This document shows, piece by piece, positions 55,601 through 64,000 of a stretch of 64,000 bases of DNA. Source of the DNA: Mycoplasmatota bacterium (lineage in GTDB: Bacteria; Bacillota_I; Bacilli_A; Izemoplasmatales; Hujiaoplasmataceae); the NCBI GenBank assembly GCA_018622675.1, contig CP076020.1, positions 434,001-498,000 of the forward strand, written 5' to 3'. Numbering within the stretch: position 1 is the stretch's first letter; every line of letters starts with the position of its first letter. Under the pieces are notes generated by a model. That model was not told the origin of the DNA, ran no database searches, and worked only from the letters and a program-made list of their open reading frames with translations. The translations under genes were made by a program, and so were the position numbers.

Positions 55601-57091
55601 GACTATCAAGGAATTGTCCATGAATATATTAGAAAGTTATTTGGGAAAAATCATGCATTCAGAGGTGGCACAATTTCAACATGTGCTTCTAGAACCTCAT
55701 TTGCAATGGTGAGTGATTACTATAAGAAATTAAACATTAAACGAGAGAAACAAGGAAAAGAGAAGATTCAGATTCGTCGTGCAGAAATGGAGAGACTGTC
55801 ATTAGGCATTGAGGGGTCAAAAAGAACGAGTGGACAACATCCAGGTGGTATTGTCGTTGTGCCAAATAATCGAGAAATTTATGACTTTACGCCTGTGCAA
55901 TATCCTGGTGACTCTAAAGAAAAGTCATGGAAAACAACTCATTACGAATACCATTCTATAGAAAGTAATTTATTTAAATTGGATGTTTTAGGTCATGATG
56001 ACCCAACCATGATTCGCTATTTAATGGATTTAGTTAAAGCGTATGATGAAGAAGTTCCTTTTGATAATCCTAAAGATATCCCTGTTGATGATAATGATGT
56101 TTACCGGTTACTATCGGGAACAGATATTATTAATTTAACAAAAGATGATATTCAATCAGATGTCGCTTCTTATGGTGTTCCAGAACTTGGGACTTCGTTT
56201 GTTAGAGGTATGTTGTCTGAGTCTAAACCGAAATCATTTGCCGAACTTGTGAAAATTTCAGGTTTATCACACGGTACTGATGTATGGTATGGAAATTCAC
56301 ACTCTTTAGTAACGGGGAAAGAAAAACGTTTTGGAAAAATGGATTTTAAAGATATTATTGGTTGTCGAGATGACATTATGGTTGATTTAATGGCGTGGGG
56401 AATGAAGCCAACTTTAGCCTTTGAAATTATGGAGTTCGTTAGGAAAGGTAAAGCTGCTAAAGACCCTGAAAAGTGGTCTCGTTATGCTGATTTAATGAAA
56501 GATGCACAAGTACCGGAATGGTATATTTGGTCTTGCTCTAAAATTAAGTACATGTTTCCAAAGGCACATGCTACTGCCTATATTTTAATGGCAATGCGTA
56601 TAGCTTGGTTTAAACTTTATAAACCTATCTACTTTTATGCTGCATATTTTTCAAAAAGAGCTACAGCATTTGATGTTGATGTTTTATATCAAAATGAAGT
56701 TGGAATTATTAATAAAATCAACGAAATTAAATCTGCTGGTAATTCAGCATCTAACAAAGAAAAAGAATTATTAACAACATTAGAAGTTGCTTTAGAAATG
56801 GTTAAAAGAGGTTTCTTGTTTAAACCAATAGACCTATATCAATCAAAAGCAAGAGAATTTGTTGTTTCAGATGACAAAAAATCTTTGATTCTGCCTTTTA
56901 TTGTCATTGATTCTATGGGTGAAAAAGCAGCACAGTCTGTTGTAGAGGCCAGAGAAGAGAGAGAATTTATATCTAAAGAAGATGTAAAGAAAAGAACGAA
57001 ACTATCAAAAGTCTTATTTGAAAAATTAGATGATCTTGGCACTTTTGAGGGTATGATCAATAAAAATCAAGTTTCTATTTTTGATATATAA
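52628..57091 (+). CDS. polC: DNA polymerase III alpha subunit, PolC type
   Basis: 1487 aa, slightly over the usual 1440. Domain order: N-terminal region, OB fold, PHP (ELHMHTKMSALDG), inserted 3'-5' exonuclease (FDIETTGLS; HNAEFDLGF; HRAVNDAKAT), second PHP part (ATGDVHHLDP), zinc site (CPKCHF...CPVC), catalytic palm (PDIDLNFSG) and fingers (RTSGQHPGGIVVV). PolC is the main replicative enzyme of Bacillota and Mycoplasmatota. The start is TTG at 52628, with GGAG 7 bases upstream. The N-terminal 200 residues are more divergent than the core. Confidence 0.97.
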   Translation: MEKLTKLLNEIELDDQIVEDYGYIEYLEVDQVNKTWFFSFVFDKVIPVLHFRHFISQLKKLKTIYSSIHTIDFKVSFNEIDGEILDYYDYAIDLLSENDKRISPLKTYPKDLEDSVIKIYVPKGAITPSTYRNIIESQLTKLGFDLSIQVLVDENQSSIEEEIEKNTQEFIEQNKQLVSQESVEYIYLNNSNHINDFTEINDLPKTDMELEEYKERNGGKALFNIKGVCVFAEIDESNNKATAKLIITNQTDSVYVMKRNIRPMDMNFYKSIKVGMGLIVKSFALYDNYIGETVLHVINLAHSNKVLSKDLRVDDASTKRVELHMHTKMSALDGVNDVKEYLDRAEKWGHKAMGISDTGSVQSYPIFEAAIKNSSVKPLYGLELTYVDDEEITITRGNDDRLLSDATFVVFDIETTGLSVTHDELIEIGAIKVKNGAILGEFGELIDPGIPISPFTTKLTGITQSMVNGKAKIKTVLEDFYEFSKGSILVAHNAEFDLGFINYNYKKYGVTNQINPSIDTLNLAKVLLPERTRYGLDSLSRYFKVRLDNHHRAVNDAKATNEIFLHLLKQLRKNGFQKFSDLNLMLNKSETFKFPFPKQINLMVRQQSGLKNLYKILSEGLTTYFDRGAKVTKSFLDHHREGILISTGGYDSHFFDIALNKTRRELVKAAKYYDYLEVPPVSHFVYLEDERPNWINVIQKVIKEIVDVGKELNIPVVATGDVHHLDPKDLMYREILINTPLVGGGGFHSLYSRKKKPNQYYMTTEEMLKEFEFLGEETAYEIVVKNSNAIADMVDHIQIIPDELAAPTDEFLAEQGVPSISKKVEKMVHDKVAELYGEQVPDLVQNRVNKELGNIIKHKFSTVYYISHLLVKKSLEDGYLVGSRGSVGSSFVATLMDITEVNPLPPHYVCPKCHFTAFKKTEDEIKAYGENDFEKENKTLLSETDCGWDLPKQNCPVCQTPLKRDGHDIPFETFLGFNGDKVPDIDLNFSGDYQGIVHEYIRKLFGKNHAFRGGTISTCASRTSFAMVSDYYKKLNIKREKQGKEKIQIRRAEMERLSLGIEGSKRTSGQHPGGIVVVPNNREIYDFTPVQYPGDSKEKSWKTTHYEYHSIESNLFKLDVLGHDDPTMIRYLMDLVKAYDEEVPFDNPKDIPVDDNDVYRLLSGTDIINLTKDDIQSDVASYGVPELGTSFVRGMLSESKPKSFAELVKISGLSHGTDVWYGNSHSLVTGKEKRFGKMDFKDIIGCRDDIMVDLMAWGMKPTLAFEIMEFVRKGKAAKDPEKWSRYADLMKDAQVPEWYIWSCSKIKYMFPKAHATAYILMAMRIAWFKLYKPIYFYAAYFSKRATAFDVDVLYQNEVGIINKINEIKSAGNSASNKEKELLTTLEVALEMVKRGFLFKPIDLYQSKAREFVVSDDKKSLILPFIVIDSMGEKAAQSVVEAREEREFISKEDVKKRTKLSKVLFEKLDDLGTFEGMINKNQVSIFDI

Positions 57092-57156
57092 ATGTTTCTC
57101 ACAAAAAAATCAAATTACAATCGTATAATTATATTAACTAATAGGAGGTTCTTAAT

Positions 57157-57861
57157 ATGAGAATGAGAAGTACAAATCCGGTCTTATCACATGCTAATGA
57201 GTATGACTATGTGACAGAAAGACCATTAACTTACACAAATGTCACTGTAAAAACCTTGTTTTTACTAGGAATCGCTGTCGTAACAGCGCTTGTATCTATT
57301 ATTTATTTGGGTGAGTATTTGTCATTAGGGGTTCTATTTGGTGCAATGATTATTGGTTTTATATCAGTCATTATTGGATCAAGATCAATAAAATATGCAC
57401 CTATTTTTGGTGTGGTGTACGCTCTAAGTGAAGGGCTTGTTTTAGGGATAATTTCATTACTTTATGCAAGCTTATATGAAGGTATTGTAGTCACTGCCTT
57501 GGCGACAACTTTATTAGTTTTTGTGATTATGTTACTTTTATTCTCCACAAAAATAATAAAGGTTAATCAAAAATTTGCATCATTTTTAGTGGTATCTTTA
57601 ATGGCAGTTATATTTATGTCACTATTTGGTTTACTGCTACCTAATGTATTTGGTGGATCTTTCTACACAATCGTTGTTCTTGTATCATCTGCTTTATCGG
57701 CGTTTTTCCTATTGTTAGACTTTCAAAGGATTAAATCTAGCGTTGAATCTGGTGTTGATCAAAAAGTCGGATGGATTCTTGCTCTAGGATTAATGATTAC
57801 TGTAGTTTGGATTTATATTGAGATGTTAAGGTTGTTAGCCTTATTTGCTCGCAATAATTAA
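57157..57861 (+). CDS. Bax inhibitor-1-like membrane protein (BaxI_1 type)
   Basis: 234 aa with seven hydrophobic segments. The N-terminal NPVLSHANE and APIFGVVYALSEGLVLGIIS match the BaxI_1/YccA-like group. Members of the wider TMBIM superfamily are pH-sensitive Ca2+ leak channels, but the role in this group is not known. A -10 TATAAT is at 57124-57129 and AGGAGG precedes the ATG. It is a single gene, followed by the pheST T-box. Confidence 0.85.
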   Translation: MRMRSTNPVLSHANEYDYVTERPLTYTNVTVKTLFLLGIAVVTALVSIIYLGEYLSLGVLFGAMIIGFISVIIGSRSIKYAPIFGVVYALSEGLVLGIISLLYASLYEGIVVTALATTLLVFVIMLLLFSTKIIKVNQKFASFLVVSLMAVIFMSLFGLLLPNVFGGSFYTIVVLVSSALSAFFLLLDFQRIKSSVESGVDQKVGWILALGLMITVVWIYIEMLRLLALFARNN

Positions 57862-57862
57862 C

Positions 57863-57891
57863 TTGTAATTTAGACAAATTTTATATATAAT
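57863..57891 (+). promoter_or_regulatory. Promoter of T-box-pheST
   Basis: TTGTAA (57863-57868), spacer 17, TATAAT (57886-57891). Confidence 0.75.
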
Positions 57892-57899
57892 ATATGTAA

Positions 57900-58107
57900 C
57901 ACATTGAGGAAGAATTAGTAATTTAGAACATTATCTTTAAGAGAGAATGCGTTGGTGGGAGCATTTAGATAATTCTTTATGAATTCATCTTTTGAGTGAG
58001 ACTAATCATCTCCGTATATCTGCGTTAAAGAGTTGAGTGCTAGTTATCTAGAACTAAGGTGGTACCACGGTGATTAATCGTCCTTTTTACAAGGGCGATT
58101 TTTTTTG
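57900..58107 (+). ncRNA. T-box riboswitch (phenylalanine) with terminator
   Basis: T-box AAGGTGGTACCACG is at 58056-58069. Stem I shows AGAGAGAA then GTTGGTGGGAGC (apical loop, near 57950-57961), and the specifier GAATTCATC contains TTC for Phe near 57981-57989. The terminator pairs AATCGTCCTT (58076-58085) with AAGGGCGATT (58091-58100), with one G-U pair, then a T-run. Confidence 0.93.
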
Positions 58108-58123
58108 AAAAGGAGTGAAATTT

Positions 58124-59149
58124 ATGCAAGAAAAAATTAATCAATTAGTTGATGAAGCTGTAAATGAAATTGAAAGTATTGAAAACTTAAATGATTTAAT
58201 GTTGTTAAAATCAAAATATTTAGGAAAGAAAAGTGAATTTAATCAATTTATGAGAGAATTAAAGAATCTTTCTAATGAAGAAAAACCTAAAGTTGGACAA
58301 ATGATTAATTTAGCAAAAAATAAAATTAATAATCATATTCAAGAAAAAAAGGAAGCTATTGAAAAAGCTAAAATAAATGAACAATTAGCTCAAGAAACAG
58401 TGGATATTTCTTTGCCTGGAAAAAAAATATCTTTAGGAAAAAAACATATTCTAACTCAAACCATTGAAGAAATTGAAGATATTTTTATTGGTTTAGGTTA
58501 CCAAATCAAAGAAGGACCAGAGCAAGAAGAGGATAAATATAACTTTGAAATGCTTAATTTACCAAAGAATCATCCAGCAAGAGATATGCAAGATTCCTTA
58601 TATATTAGTGAAGATACTTTATTAAGAACACATACTTCTCCTGTGCAGGTAAGAACTTTATTAGAAAATGAAAAGAAAGAACCAGTGAAAATTATTGCTC
58701 CAGGAACTGTTTATCGTAAAGATGATGATGATCAAACTCATTCACATCAATTTAAACAAGTAGAAGTATTAGTTGTTGATAAAGAGACATCTCTAGCTGA
58801 CTTAAAGGGAACGCTTTTAATAGCAGCTAAAAAACTCTTTGGAGAAGAAAGAGAAATTAGATTAAGACCATCTTATTTTCCATTTACCGAACCTAGTGTA
58901 GAAGTTGATGTGTCTTGTTATCAATGTCATGGTAAAGGTTGTTCGATGTGTAAAAACACTGGATGGATTGAAGTCTTAGGTGCTGGTATGGTTAATAACA
59001 ACGTTTTAGAAGCTTGTGGTTATGATCCGCATGAGTTTCAAGGTTTCGCCATTGGTTTTGGGGTTGAACGAATAGCTATGTTAAAACATGGCATTGACGA
59101 TATCAGACAACTTTACACCAATGACTTAAGATTTAACTCGCAGTTTTAG
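58124..59149 (+). CDS. pheS: Phenylalanyl-tRNA synthetase alpha subunit
   Basis: 341 aa. N-terminal coiled coil (about 1-85) contacts tRNA. The class II core has [12 protein letters not shown], a Phe pocket region with [14 protein letters not shown] and [16 protein letters not shown], and motif 3 [11 protein letters not shown]. The ATG at 58124 lies 9 bases after AAAGGAG; a GTG at 58115 is inside the spacing. The beta subunit gene starts 9 bases later. Confidence 0.97.
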   Translation: MQEKINQLVDEAVNEIESIENLNDLMLLKSKYLGKKSEFNQFMRELKNLSNEEKPKVGQMINLAKNKINNHIQEKKEAIEKAKINEQLAQETVDISLPGKKISLGKKHILTQTIEEIEDIFIGLGYQIKEGPEQEEDKYNFEMLNLPKNHPARDMQDSLYISEDTLLRTHTSPVQVRTLLENEKKEPVKIIAPGTVYRKDDDDQTHSHQFKQVEVLVVDKETSLADLKGTLLIAAKKLFGEEREIRLRPSYFPFTEPSVEVDVSCYQCHGKGCSMCKNTGWIEVLGAGMVNNNVLEACGYDPHEFQGFAIGFGVERIAMLKHGIDDIRQLYTNDLRFNSQF

Positions 59150-59158
59150 GAGGTTGCT

Positions 59159-61531
59159 ATGAAAATTTCAATGAATTGGTTAAATGACTATTTAACTAAA
59201 AAGATAGATGCTCAAGAAGTTGAGAAAAAATTTAATTTAATGAGTCAAGAAGTTGAAGGGCGTTATTCTTTAGTAGATGCAAAAGGTCTTGTGATTGGAC
59301 ACGTTAATTCTTGTGTTCAACATGACAATGCAGACAAGTTAAAAGTGTGTCAAGTAGATGTTGGGAATGAAATATTACAAATCATTTGTGGAGCACCTAA
59401 TGTAGATGCTAACCAAAAAGTAATTGTTGCATTGCCTGGCGCTGTTCTACCTGGGAATTTTAAAATTAAAAAAGCCAAAATAAGAGGTGTAGTCTCAAAT
59501 GGAATGATTTGCTCTCTTGATGAGCTTGGTGTACAAGATTTTGAAAAAAAAGAAACAGGTATATATGTTTTAAATGATTCGGCACCAATAGGAAAAGATC
59601 CTTTACAATATATGGGCTTAGATGATGAAGTTATAGACTTAGATTTAACAGCTAATCGACCTGACTTACTATCGATGAGAGGCATTGCTTATGATGTCAA
59701 AGCAATGTTTGATATAGACATTTCATTTGATAAACCAAAGGTTAAACGTGTTAAAGAAAAAAGAGAATTAAGTATATTCACAGAAACAGAAGATGCCCCA
59801 GTATACTACGGGCAAATTATTGAGAATGTTAAAATTAAAGAAAGTCCATACTGGTTAAAGTCTAGACTTTTAGCAGCAGGGATACGACCTATAAGTAATA
59901 TCGTGGATATCACAAATTATGTCATGCTAGAATATTCTCAACCTTTACATGCCTTTGATTTTAACAAAGTGAATTCTAATAAGATTTTAGTTAGGAAAGC
60001 AAAGGAAAATGAAAAAATAACGACTTTAGATGAAGTTGAAAGAGAATTACTTTCTACTGACATTGTCATAACAAATGGAGTTAAACCAATTGCTTTAGCA
60101 GGAGTTATGGGCGGTGCTGAAACAGAAGTTAGCGATTCCACAAATACTATTCTACTAGAGTCGGCTGTCTTTGACCCTGTATCAATTAGAAAAACATCAA
60201 AACGATTAGCTTTAAAAAGTGAAGCATCTTCAAGATATGAAAAGGGCATTAATCACGAATTAACAAAAGAAGCACTTGATAGAGCTTGTGAATTATTTGT
60301 TGAATTAGCAGACGCTAGTATTGTTGACGAGCCAAGTTTCTATAATCAATTAGAAGTGAACTATCAAGACTTTGAATTATCTTTAGATAAATTAAACAAG
60401 GTGACTGGACATACTTTTGAGATTGATGAAGTGAAAGCCATTCTCAAGCGTTTAGATTTTGATTATAAAGAAAAAAATGCTATATTTAATATTACTGTAC
60501 CAGCAAGAAGACTTGGTTTTGAAAGTTACCAAGATATTATTGAAGAAATCGTAAGAATATATGGCTATGACAAAATAGGCATGTCTTTACCAAAAACACC
60601 AACTGAAGGCAAACTTTCAAAAAAACAGCAGTTTAAAAGAAATATACGCAATTTCTTTAGTCACATTGGTTTTTACGAAACTTCTACATATTCATTAACC
60701 AATCAGTTTTTAGCGACTAAATATGATGTAACTGAAACATCTTTGGTTAAGATAATGAATCCAATAAATACAGATAGAGAATACTTAAGACATTCTGTTA
60801 TTCCTGCTTTAACTGAAGTCTTATCATATAATCATGCAAGAAAAATGGAAAACATCTTTTTATATGAACTCGGCAAGAGATACACTCAAGAAGCAGAAAC
60901 AGAATTGATCAGTGGTTTAATGAAAGGTGATTTTCTATATTCATTATGGCAAAAACAGGCAGTTGAAGTTGATTTTTATCTGCTTAAAGGTATTATTGAA
61001 AAACTTTTTATAGATTTAAAAATTTCAGATTTTGATTTTGTTGTACCTGAAAATCCAATACCTAATCTACATCCTGGTATTTCGGCTAATGTTTTGATTA
61101 AAGGCAAGCATATAGGTTGGATAGGAAAACTTCATCCTGAAGAAGAAAAAGAGTTAAATGTAAAAAATGTTTTTGTTTTTGAATTTGAATTAGAAAAGAT
61201 CTACTCAGCCTATAATGAGAATGTGAAACAGTATGAACCTATTAATAAATATCCTAGCGTTTCAAGGGATATCGCAGTTGTTGTTGACAAGTTGATTCCA
61301 GCAAAAGATCTTTATGAAACAGTTAAAAATATTTCTAATCAGTCTTTAATAGCTATTGATATTTTTGATGTTTATCAAGGGGAACATCTTGATAGTCAAC
61401 TTAAATCTATTGCCATGTCTTTTAAATTTGAAAACAAAGAAAAAACATTATCAAATGACGAAGTTGATTTGATGGTTAAAAGAATATTGAATGCATTAGA
61501 AGAAAAGCATAATGCAAAATTAAGACAATAA
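59159..61531 (+). CDS. pheT: Phenylalanyl-tRNA synthetase beta subunit
   Basis: 790 aa. EMAP-like tRNA-binding domain (about 40-155, CGAPNV), B3/B4 editing domain, B5 (ARRLGFESYQDIIEEIVRIYGYD), inactive class II core and C-terminal anticodon-binding domain (NKYPSVSRDIAVVV). AGGAGG precedes the ATG. Forms an alpha2-beta2 enzyme with PheS under T-box control. Confidence 0.97.
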   Translation: MKISMNWLNDYLTKKIDAQEVEKKFNLMSQEVEGRYSLVDAKGLVIGHVNSCVQHDNADKLKVCQVDVGNEILQIICGAPNVDANQKVIVALPGAVLPGNFKIKKAKIRGVVSNGMICSLDELGVQDFEKKETGIYVLNDSAPIGKDPLQYMGLDDEVIDLDLTANRPDLLSMRGIAYDVKAMFDIDISFDKPKVKRVKEKRELSIFTETEDAPVYYGQIIENVKIKESPYWLKSRLLAAGIRPISNIVDITNYVMLEYSQPLHAFDFNKVNSNKILVRKAKENEKITTLDEVERELLSTDIVITNGVKPIALAGVMGGAETEVSDSTNTILLESAVFDPVSIRKTSKRLALKSEASSRYEKGINHELTKEALDRACELFVELADASIVDEPSFYNQLEVNYQDFELSLDKLNKVTGHTFEIDEVKAILKRLDFDYKEKNAIFNITVPARRLGFESYQDIIEEIVRIYGYDKIGMSLPKTPTEGKLSKKQQFKRNIRNFFSHIGFYETSTYSLTNQFLATKYDVTETSLVKIMNPINTDREYLRHSVIPALTEVLSYNHARKMENIFLYELGKRYTQEAETELISGLMKGDFLYSLWQKQAVEVDFYLLKGIIEKLFIDLKISDFDFVVPENPIPNLHPGISANVLIKGKHIGWIGKLHPEEEKELNVKNVFVFEFELEKIYSAYNENVKQYEPINKYPSVSRDIAVVVDKLIPAKDLYETVKNISNQSLIAIDIFDVYQGEHLDSQLKSIAMSFKFENKEKTLSNDEVDLMVKRILNALEEKHNAKLRQ

Positions 61532-61536
61532 ATGTT

Positions 61537-61565
61537 ATAGCACATCTTTTTTATAGATGTGCTAT
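61537..61565 (+). repeat. Hairpin between pheT and rlmN
   Basis: ATAGCACATCT (61537-61547) and AGATGTGCTAT (61555-61565) form an 11-bp perfect stem with a 7-base loop. No T-run follows, so it is more likely a processing or stability element than a terminator. Confidence 0.6.
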
Positions 61566-61585
61566 CATTCAGTGAGGTGGATGAA

Positions 61586-62614
61586 TTGAAAAATTTTTAC
61601 AATTGGACAATAGAAGAATTAAAAAACTATTTAATTACCAATGGTTTTAAAGGCTTTAGTGGCGATCAAATTTTTAAATGGGTTTATGAACAAAATATTG
61701 TTGATCCAGAGATGATGACCAATATTAGCAAAGAATTAAGAGCATTTTTAAAAGAAAATGTTTTATTTGATTATCTTGAAGTGAATCACCAACAAGTCGC
61801 TAAAGATGGGACAAAAAAGTTTTTATTCAAGTTAGATGATGGTCATTTAATTGAGACAGTTTTAATGCAATATGATTATGGTAATAGCGTTTGTGTTACG
61901 TCTCAAGTAGGGTGTTCTATGGGATGCTCTTTTTGTGCATCAGGAATTATATCTAAAAAAAGAGATTTAAGTGTTGCTGAACTAGTCAATCAAGTGGCTT
62001 CGATTCAACATTATACCGGTGAAAAAGTAAGTCATATTGTGGTGATGGGCACCGGAGAGCCTTTTGATAATTATGATAATGTGATGGACTTTATAAGAAT
62101 CATCAATTATAAACATGGATTCCAAATAGGGGCTAGACATATCTCTGTTTCTACTTGTGGTATTATTCCAAAAATATATGAATATGCTAGAGAAGTTATT
62201 AAGTCTAACTTAGCCATCAGTTTACACGCACCTAATGATGAAATAAGATCGAAGATTATGAAAATTAACAAGGTTTATCCTTTGCCCGATTTGATTAAAG
62301 CCGTCAAGGATTATACTGAAATATCTGGACGTAGAGTGACTTTTGAATATATTTTACTTAAAGGTATCAATGATTCAGTTGGACACGCTAATGAATTAAG
62401 TGATTTAATAAGAGGCATTAATGCATATGTTAATTTAATACCTTATAATCCTGTCAATGAGTTTGGATACAAAAAAACAGATATGAAGAATGCTCATAAG
62501 TTCCATGAACAATTAGAAAAAAGGGGCATTAATGCAACGTTAAGACGCGAATTAGGTAGTGATATTGATGCAGCATGTGGGCAACTTCGTCTTAAAAAGG
62601 AAGTTAGTGAATAG
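61586..62614 (+). CDS. rlmN: Dual-specificity 23S rRNA/tRNA adenine-C2 methyltransferase RlmN
   Basis: 342 aa. Radical SAM enzyme with C-S-M-G-C-S-F-C cluster motif, MGTGEPFDNYDNV and a C-terminal Cys in DAACGQLRLK, all needed for the ping-pong methylation mechanism. It makes m2A2503 in 23S rRNA and m2A37 in some tRNAs. I chose TTG at 61586 with GAGGTGG 5 bases upstream; a GTG at 61559 lies within the hairpin stem and has no ribosome binding site. Confidence 0.94.
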   Translation: MKNFYNWTIEELKNYLITNGFKGFSGDQIFKWVYEQNIVDPEMMTNISKELRAFLKENVLFDYLEVNHQQVAKDGTKKFLFKLDDGHLIETVLMQYDYGNSVCVTSQVGCSMGCSFCASGIISKKRDLSVAELVNQVASIQHYTGEKVSHIVVMGTGEPFDNYDNVMDFIRIINYKHGFQIGARHISVSTCGIIPKIYEYAREVIKSNLAISLHAPNDEIRSKIMKINKVYPLPDLIKAVKDYTEISGRRVTFEYILLKGINDSVGHANELSDLIRGINAYVNLIPYNPVNEFGYKKTDMKNAHKFHEQLEKRGINATLRRELGSDIDAACGQLRLKKEVSE

Positions 62615-62626
62615 GCTTACATTTGA

Positions 62627-62655
62627 TTGACTGAAGAGCTTAATTTTGGTAAAAT
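62627..62655 (+). promoter_or_regulatory. Promoter of pfkA
   Basis: TTGACT (62627-62632), spacer 17, extended -10 TGGTAAAAT ending at 62655. Confidence 0.85.
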
Positions 62656-62677
62656 ATAGGAAAGATAGGAGTAAGAT

Positions 62678-63820
62678 ATGAAAAAAGAAATTAAAAAAAT
62701 TGCGTTGTTAACCGGCGGTGGAGATTGCTCTGGGTTAAACGCTGTTATTAGAGCGGTTGTAAAGTCTGCTATATTGAAATATAATTATGAAGTGATTGGT
62801 TTTAGAGGCGGGTATCATGGCTTATATACTGATGATTTTATTAAAATGGATTTGACAACAGTTAGAGGTATATTCCATCAAGGTGGAACTATTTTGAAAA
62901 TGTCTAATAAAGATAATCTGTTCAATTATCCTGTTGAAGATAAAGATGGTAATATAGAATACAAAGATGTTTCGGATGTAGCTGTGGAAAACTTAAAAAA
63001 ACATAAAATAGATGCTTTAATCATTATTGGTGGCGATGGAACATTGACATCAGCTAGAGATTTTGGTAGAAAAGGTGTGAATGTAGTTGCTATTCCTAAA
63101 ACTATTGATAATGATGTTCCTGCCACTGAAATTACTTTTGGTTACAGTACAGCTTTAGATCACATTATGATTAGTTTAGATGCTTTGCATACAACAGCTT
63201 ATTCCCATGATAGGGTCATGGTTCTTGAAGTGATGGGAAGAAACGCTGGTTGGTTAGCGTTAGAAGGTGGTATTGCTGGTTCTGCGGATGTTATTTTGAT
63301 TCCAGAAATACCATATAACATTAACAGTGTTGCAAAAACTGTTTTAGATCGATATAAAAGAGGCTCTAAGTTCTCTATTATATGTGTTTCAGAAGGCGCT
63401 AAACCAGTTGATGGTGACGTTACAATTAAAAACATTGATACGGATAGTCCTGATTCAGTTAAATTGGGTGGTGTTGGTGAAATATTAGCTGCAGATTTAG
63501 AAAAAGTTATTAAACCAGTTACAGGCCAAGATATTCGTGTGACTAATTTAGGATATATTCAACGTGGCGGTGTTACAAATACATTTGATAGAATTTTAGG
63601 AACTAAATATGGGTCTTATGCTGTTGACATGATTGAAAAGAATGAATTTGGACGCATGGTTATTATTAAGAACGATACGATGAGTTCAGTAAGAATTGAA
63701 GAAGTTGTAGGCTCAGGCGAAATAGGAGAGACAAGTCGTGGAGGAGCGAGAATTGTTAACCCACACGGAGACTTAGTGAATGCAGCTAGAGATATTGGTA
63801 TATCATTTGGAGATGAGTAA
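62678..63820 (+). CDS. pfkA: 6-phosphofructokinase, group III type, donor ATP or PPi
   Basis: 380 aa, longer than the 320-aa Bacillus PfkA. LLTGGGDCSGLN opens the active site. GGDGT and PKTIDND are the two donor-determining motifs: glycine at the first site is ATP-like, lysine at the second is PPi-like. This combination is found in group III enzymes, many of which use ATP. VMGRNAGWLALEGG and the IQRGG motif complete the site. AGGAG precedes the ATG. A rubrerythrin gene follows 24 bases later, without a clear terminator. Confidence 0.92.
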   Translation: MKKEIKKIALLTGGGDCSGLNAVIRAVVKSAILKYNYEVIGFRGGYHGLYTDDFIKMDLTTVRGIFHQGGTILKMSNKDNLFNYPVEDKDGNIEYKDVSDVAVENLKKHKIDALIIIGGDGTLTSARDFGRKGVNVVAIPKTIDNDVPATEITFGYSTALDHIMISLDALHTTAYSHDRVMVLEVMGRNAGWLALEGGIAGSADVILIPEIPYNINSVAKTVLDRYKRGSKFSIICVSEGAKPVDGDVTIKNIDTDSPDSVKLGGVGEILAADLEKVIKPVTGQDIRVTNLGYIQRGGVTNTFDRILGTKYGSYAVDMIEKNEFGRMVIIKNDTMSSVRIEEVVGSGEIGETSRGGARIVNPHGDLVNAARDIGISFGDE

Positions 63821-63844
63821 TATAAAATTTTATAGGAGGATATT

Positions 63845-64000
63845 ATGGAGTTAAAAGGAAGTAAAACAGAAAAAAATTTACTAGAAGCTTTTGCAGGCGA
63901 ATCACAAGCAAGAAACAAATACACATATTATGCTGAAAAAGCAAGAGAAGAAGGGTACGTTGATATTGCAGAATATTTTGAGGAAACTGCAGTTAACGAA
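63845..64000 (+). CDS. Rubrerythrin, N-terminal part, cut by window end
   Basis: 52 codons are visible, with no stop. LLEAFAGESQARNKYTYYAEKAREEG is the diiron rubrerythrin N-terminus (quoted in parts), with the first metal-ligand Glu in AGESQAR. Rubrerythrins reduce H2O2 in anaerobes. AGGAGG precedes the ATG. The C-terminal rubredoxin domain, if present, lies outside. Confidence 0.9.
   Translation, partial: MELKGSKTEKNLLEAFAGESQARNKYTYYAEKAREEGYVDIAEYFEETAVNE

Noticed and set aside
47560-57000. Mycoplasma genetic code
   Set aside because: TGA is used as stop in dnaI, rimM and the DUF134 gene, and Trp codons are TGG.
1-64000. CRISPR array, prophage, insertion sequence, tRNA or rRNA
   Set aside because: No spaced direct repeats, integrase, transposase or recognisable stable RNA genes were seen.

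Overview
The window is 64 kb of strongly A+T-rich bacterial chromosome. TGA works as a stop (for example at the ends of rimM, the DUF134 gene and dnaI), so the standard bacterial code is used and not the Mycoplasma code. Bacillota-type features are everywhere: PolC-type DNA polymerase III, the DnaB/DnaI loader pair, RqcH next to gmk-rpoZ, ccpA next to tyrS, polA-mutM-coaE-dnaB-dnaI-thrS, T-box leaders, AGGAGG-type ribosome binding sites and frequent TTG starts. My inference is an anaerobic, fermentative low-GC lineage near the Bacillota/Mycoplasmatota border (an Izemoplasma- or Acholeplasma-like organism). No 16S rRNA gene is present to confirm this.

Layout. 1-8.3 kb: the 3' part of a giant beta-rich surface or secreted protein, then a membrane GGDEF-EAL protein with a ruined GGDEF site. 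8.4-12.1 kb (minus): glutathione peroxidase, an MFS transporter and GTP-type PEP carboxykinase. 12.2-12.9 kb: a NYN/OST-HTH protein. 12.9-22.6 kb (minus): one operon for ornithine carbamoyltransferase, carbamate kinase and the whole oxidative ornithine pathway (Ord, OrtA, OrtB, OraS, OraE, a MutL/GlmL-like ATPase, ornithine racemase), with a likely CcpA operator inside its promoter. 22.8-28.9 kb: redox and housekeeping genes (OsmC, RlmL, antiporter, thioredoxin-like protein, DUF134-NifX pair, Prx6-type peroxiredoxin, EEP phosphatase). 29.0-33.1 kb: rimM-trmD, rplS, ccpA, tyrS. 33.1-36.5 kb (minus): a CorC/CNNM-type protein and a heavy-metal P-type ATPase with a palindromic operator. 36.7-41.3 kb: pepV, trmB, an M42 aminopeptidase, a probable PanT and coaX. 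41.3-49.7 kb: polA, mutM, coaE, dnaB, dnaI and T-box-thrS. 49.7-57.9 kb: rqcH (minus), gmk, rpoZ, polC and a BaxI_1-type membrane protein. 57.9-64 kb: T-box-pheST, rlmN, pfkA and a rubrerythrin cut by the window end.

How it fits together. Citrulline can be split to ornithine and carbamoyl phosphate, the latter giving ATP. Ornithine is racemised, rearranged by the B12/PLP mutase, oxidised and cleaved to alanine and acetyl-CoA. PEP carboxykinase can feed carbon upward, and a ccpA-like gene plus the cre-like site suggest repression when sugar is available. Peroxiredoxin, glutathione peroxidase, OsmC and rubrerythrin give an anaerobe-style peroxide defence.

Most of the window is ordinary core genome. 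The more unusual signals are a hairpin between the Shine-Dalgarno sequence and the start codon of pckG, a probable CTG (or ATT) start for gmk, an N-terminally extended omega subunit, the operator over the metal ATPase promoter, and the giant protein with its degenerate c-di-GMP neighbour. I found no CRISPR array, prophage, insertion sequence, tRNA or rRNA. No gene-free stretch exceeds about 300 bases.
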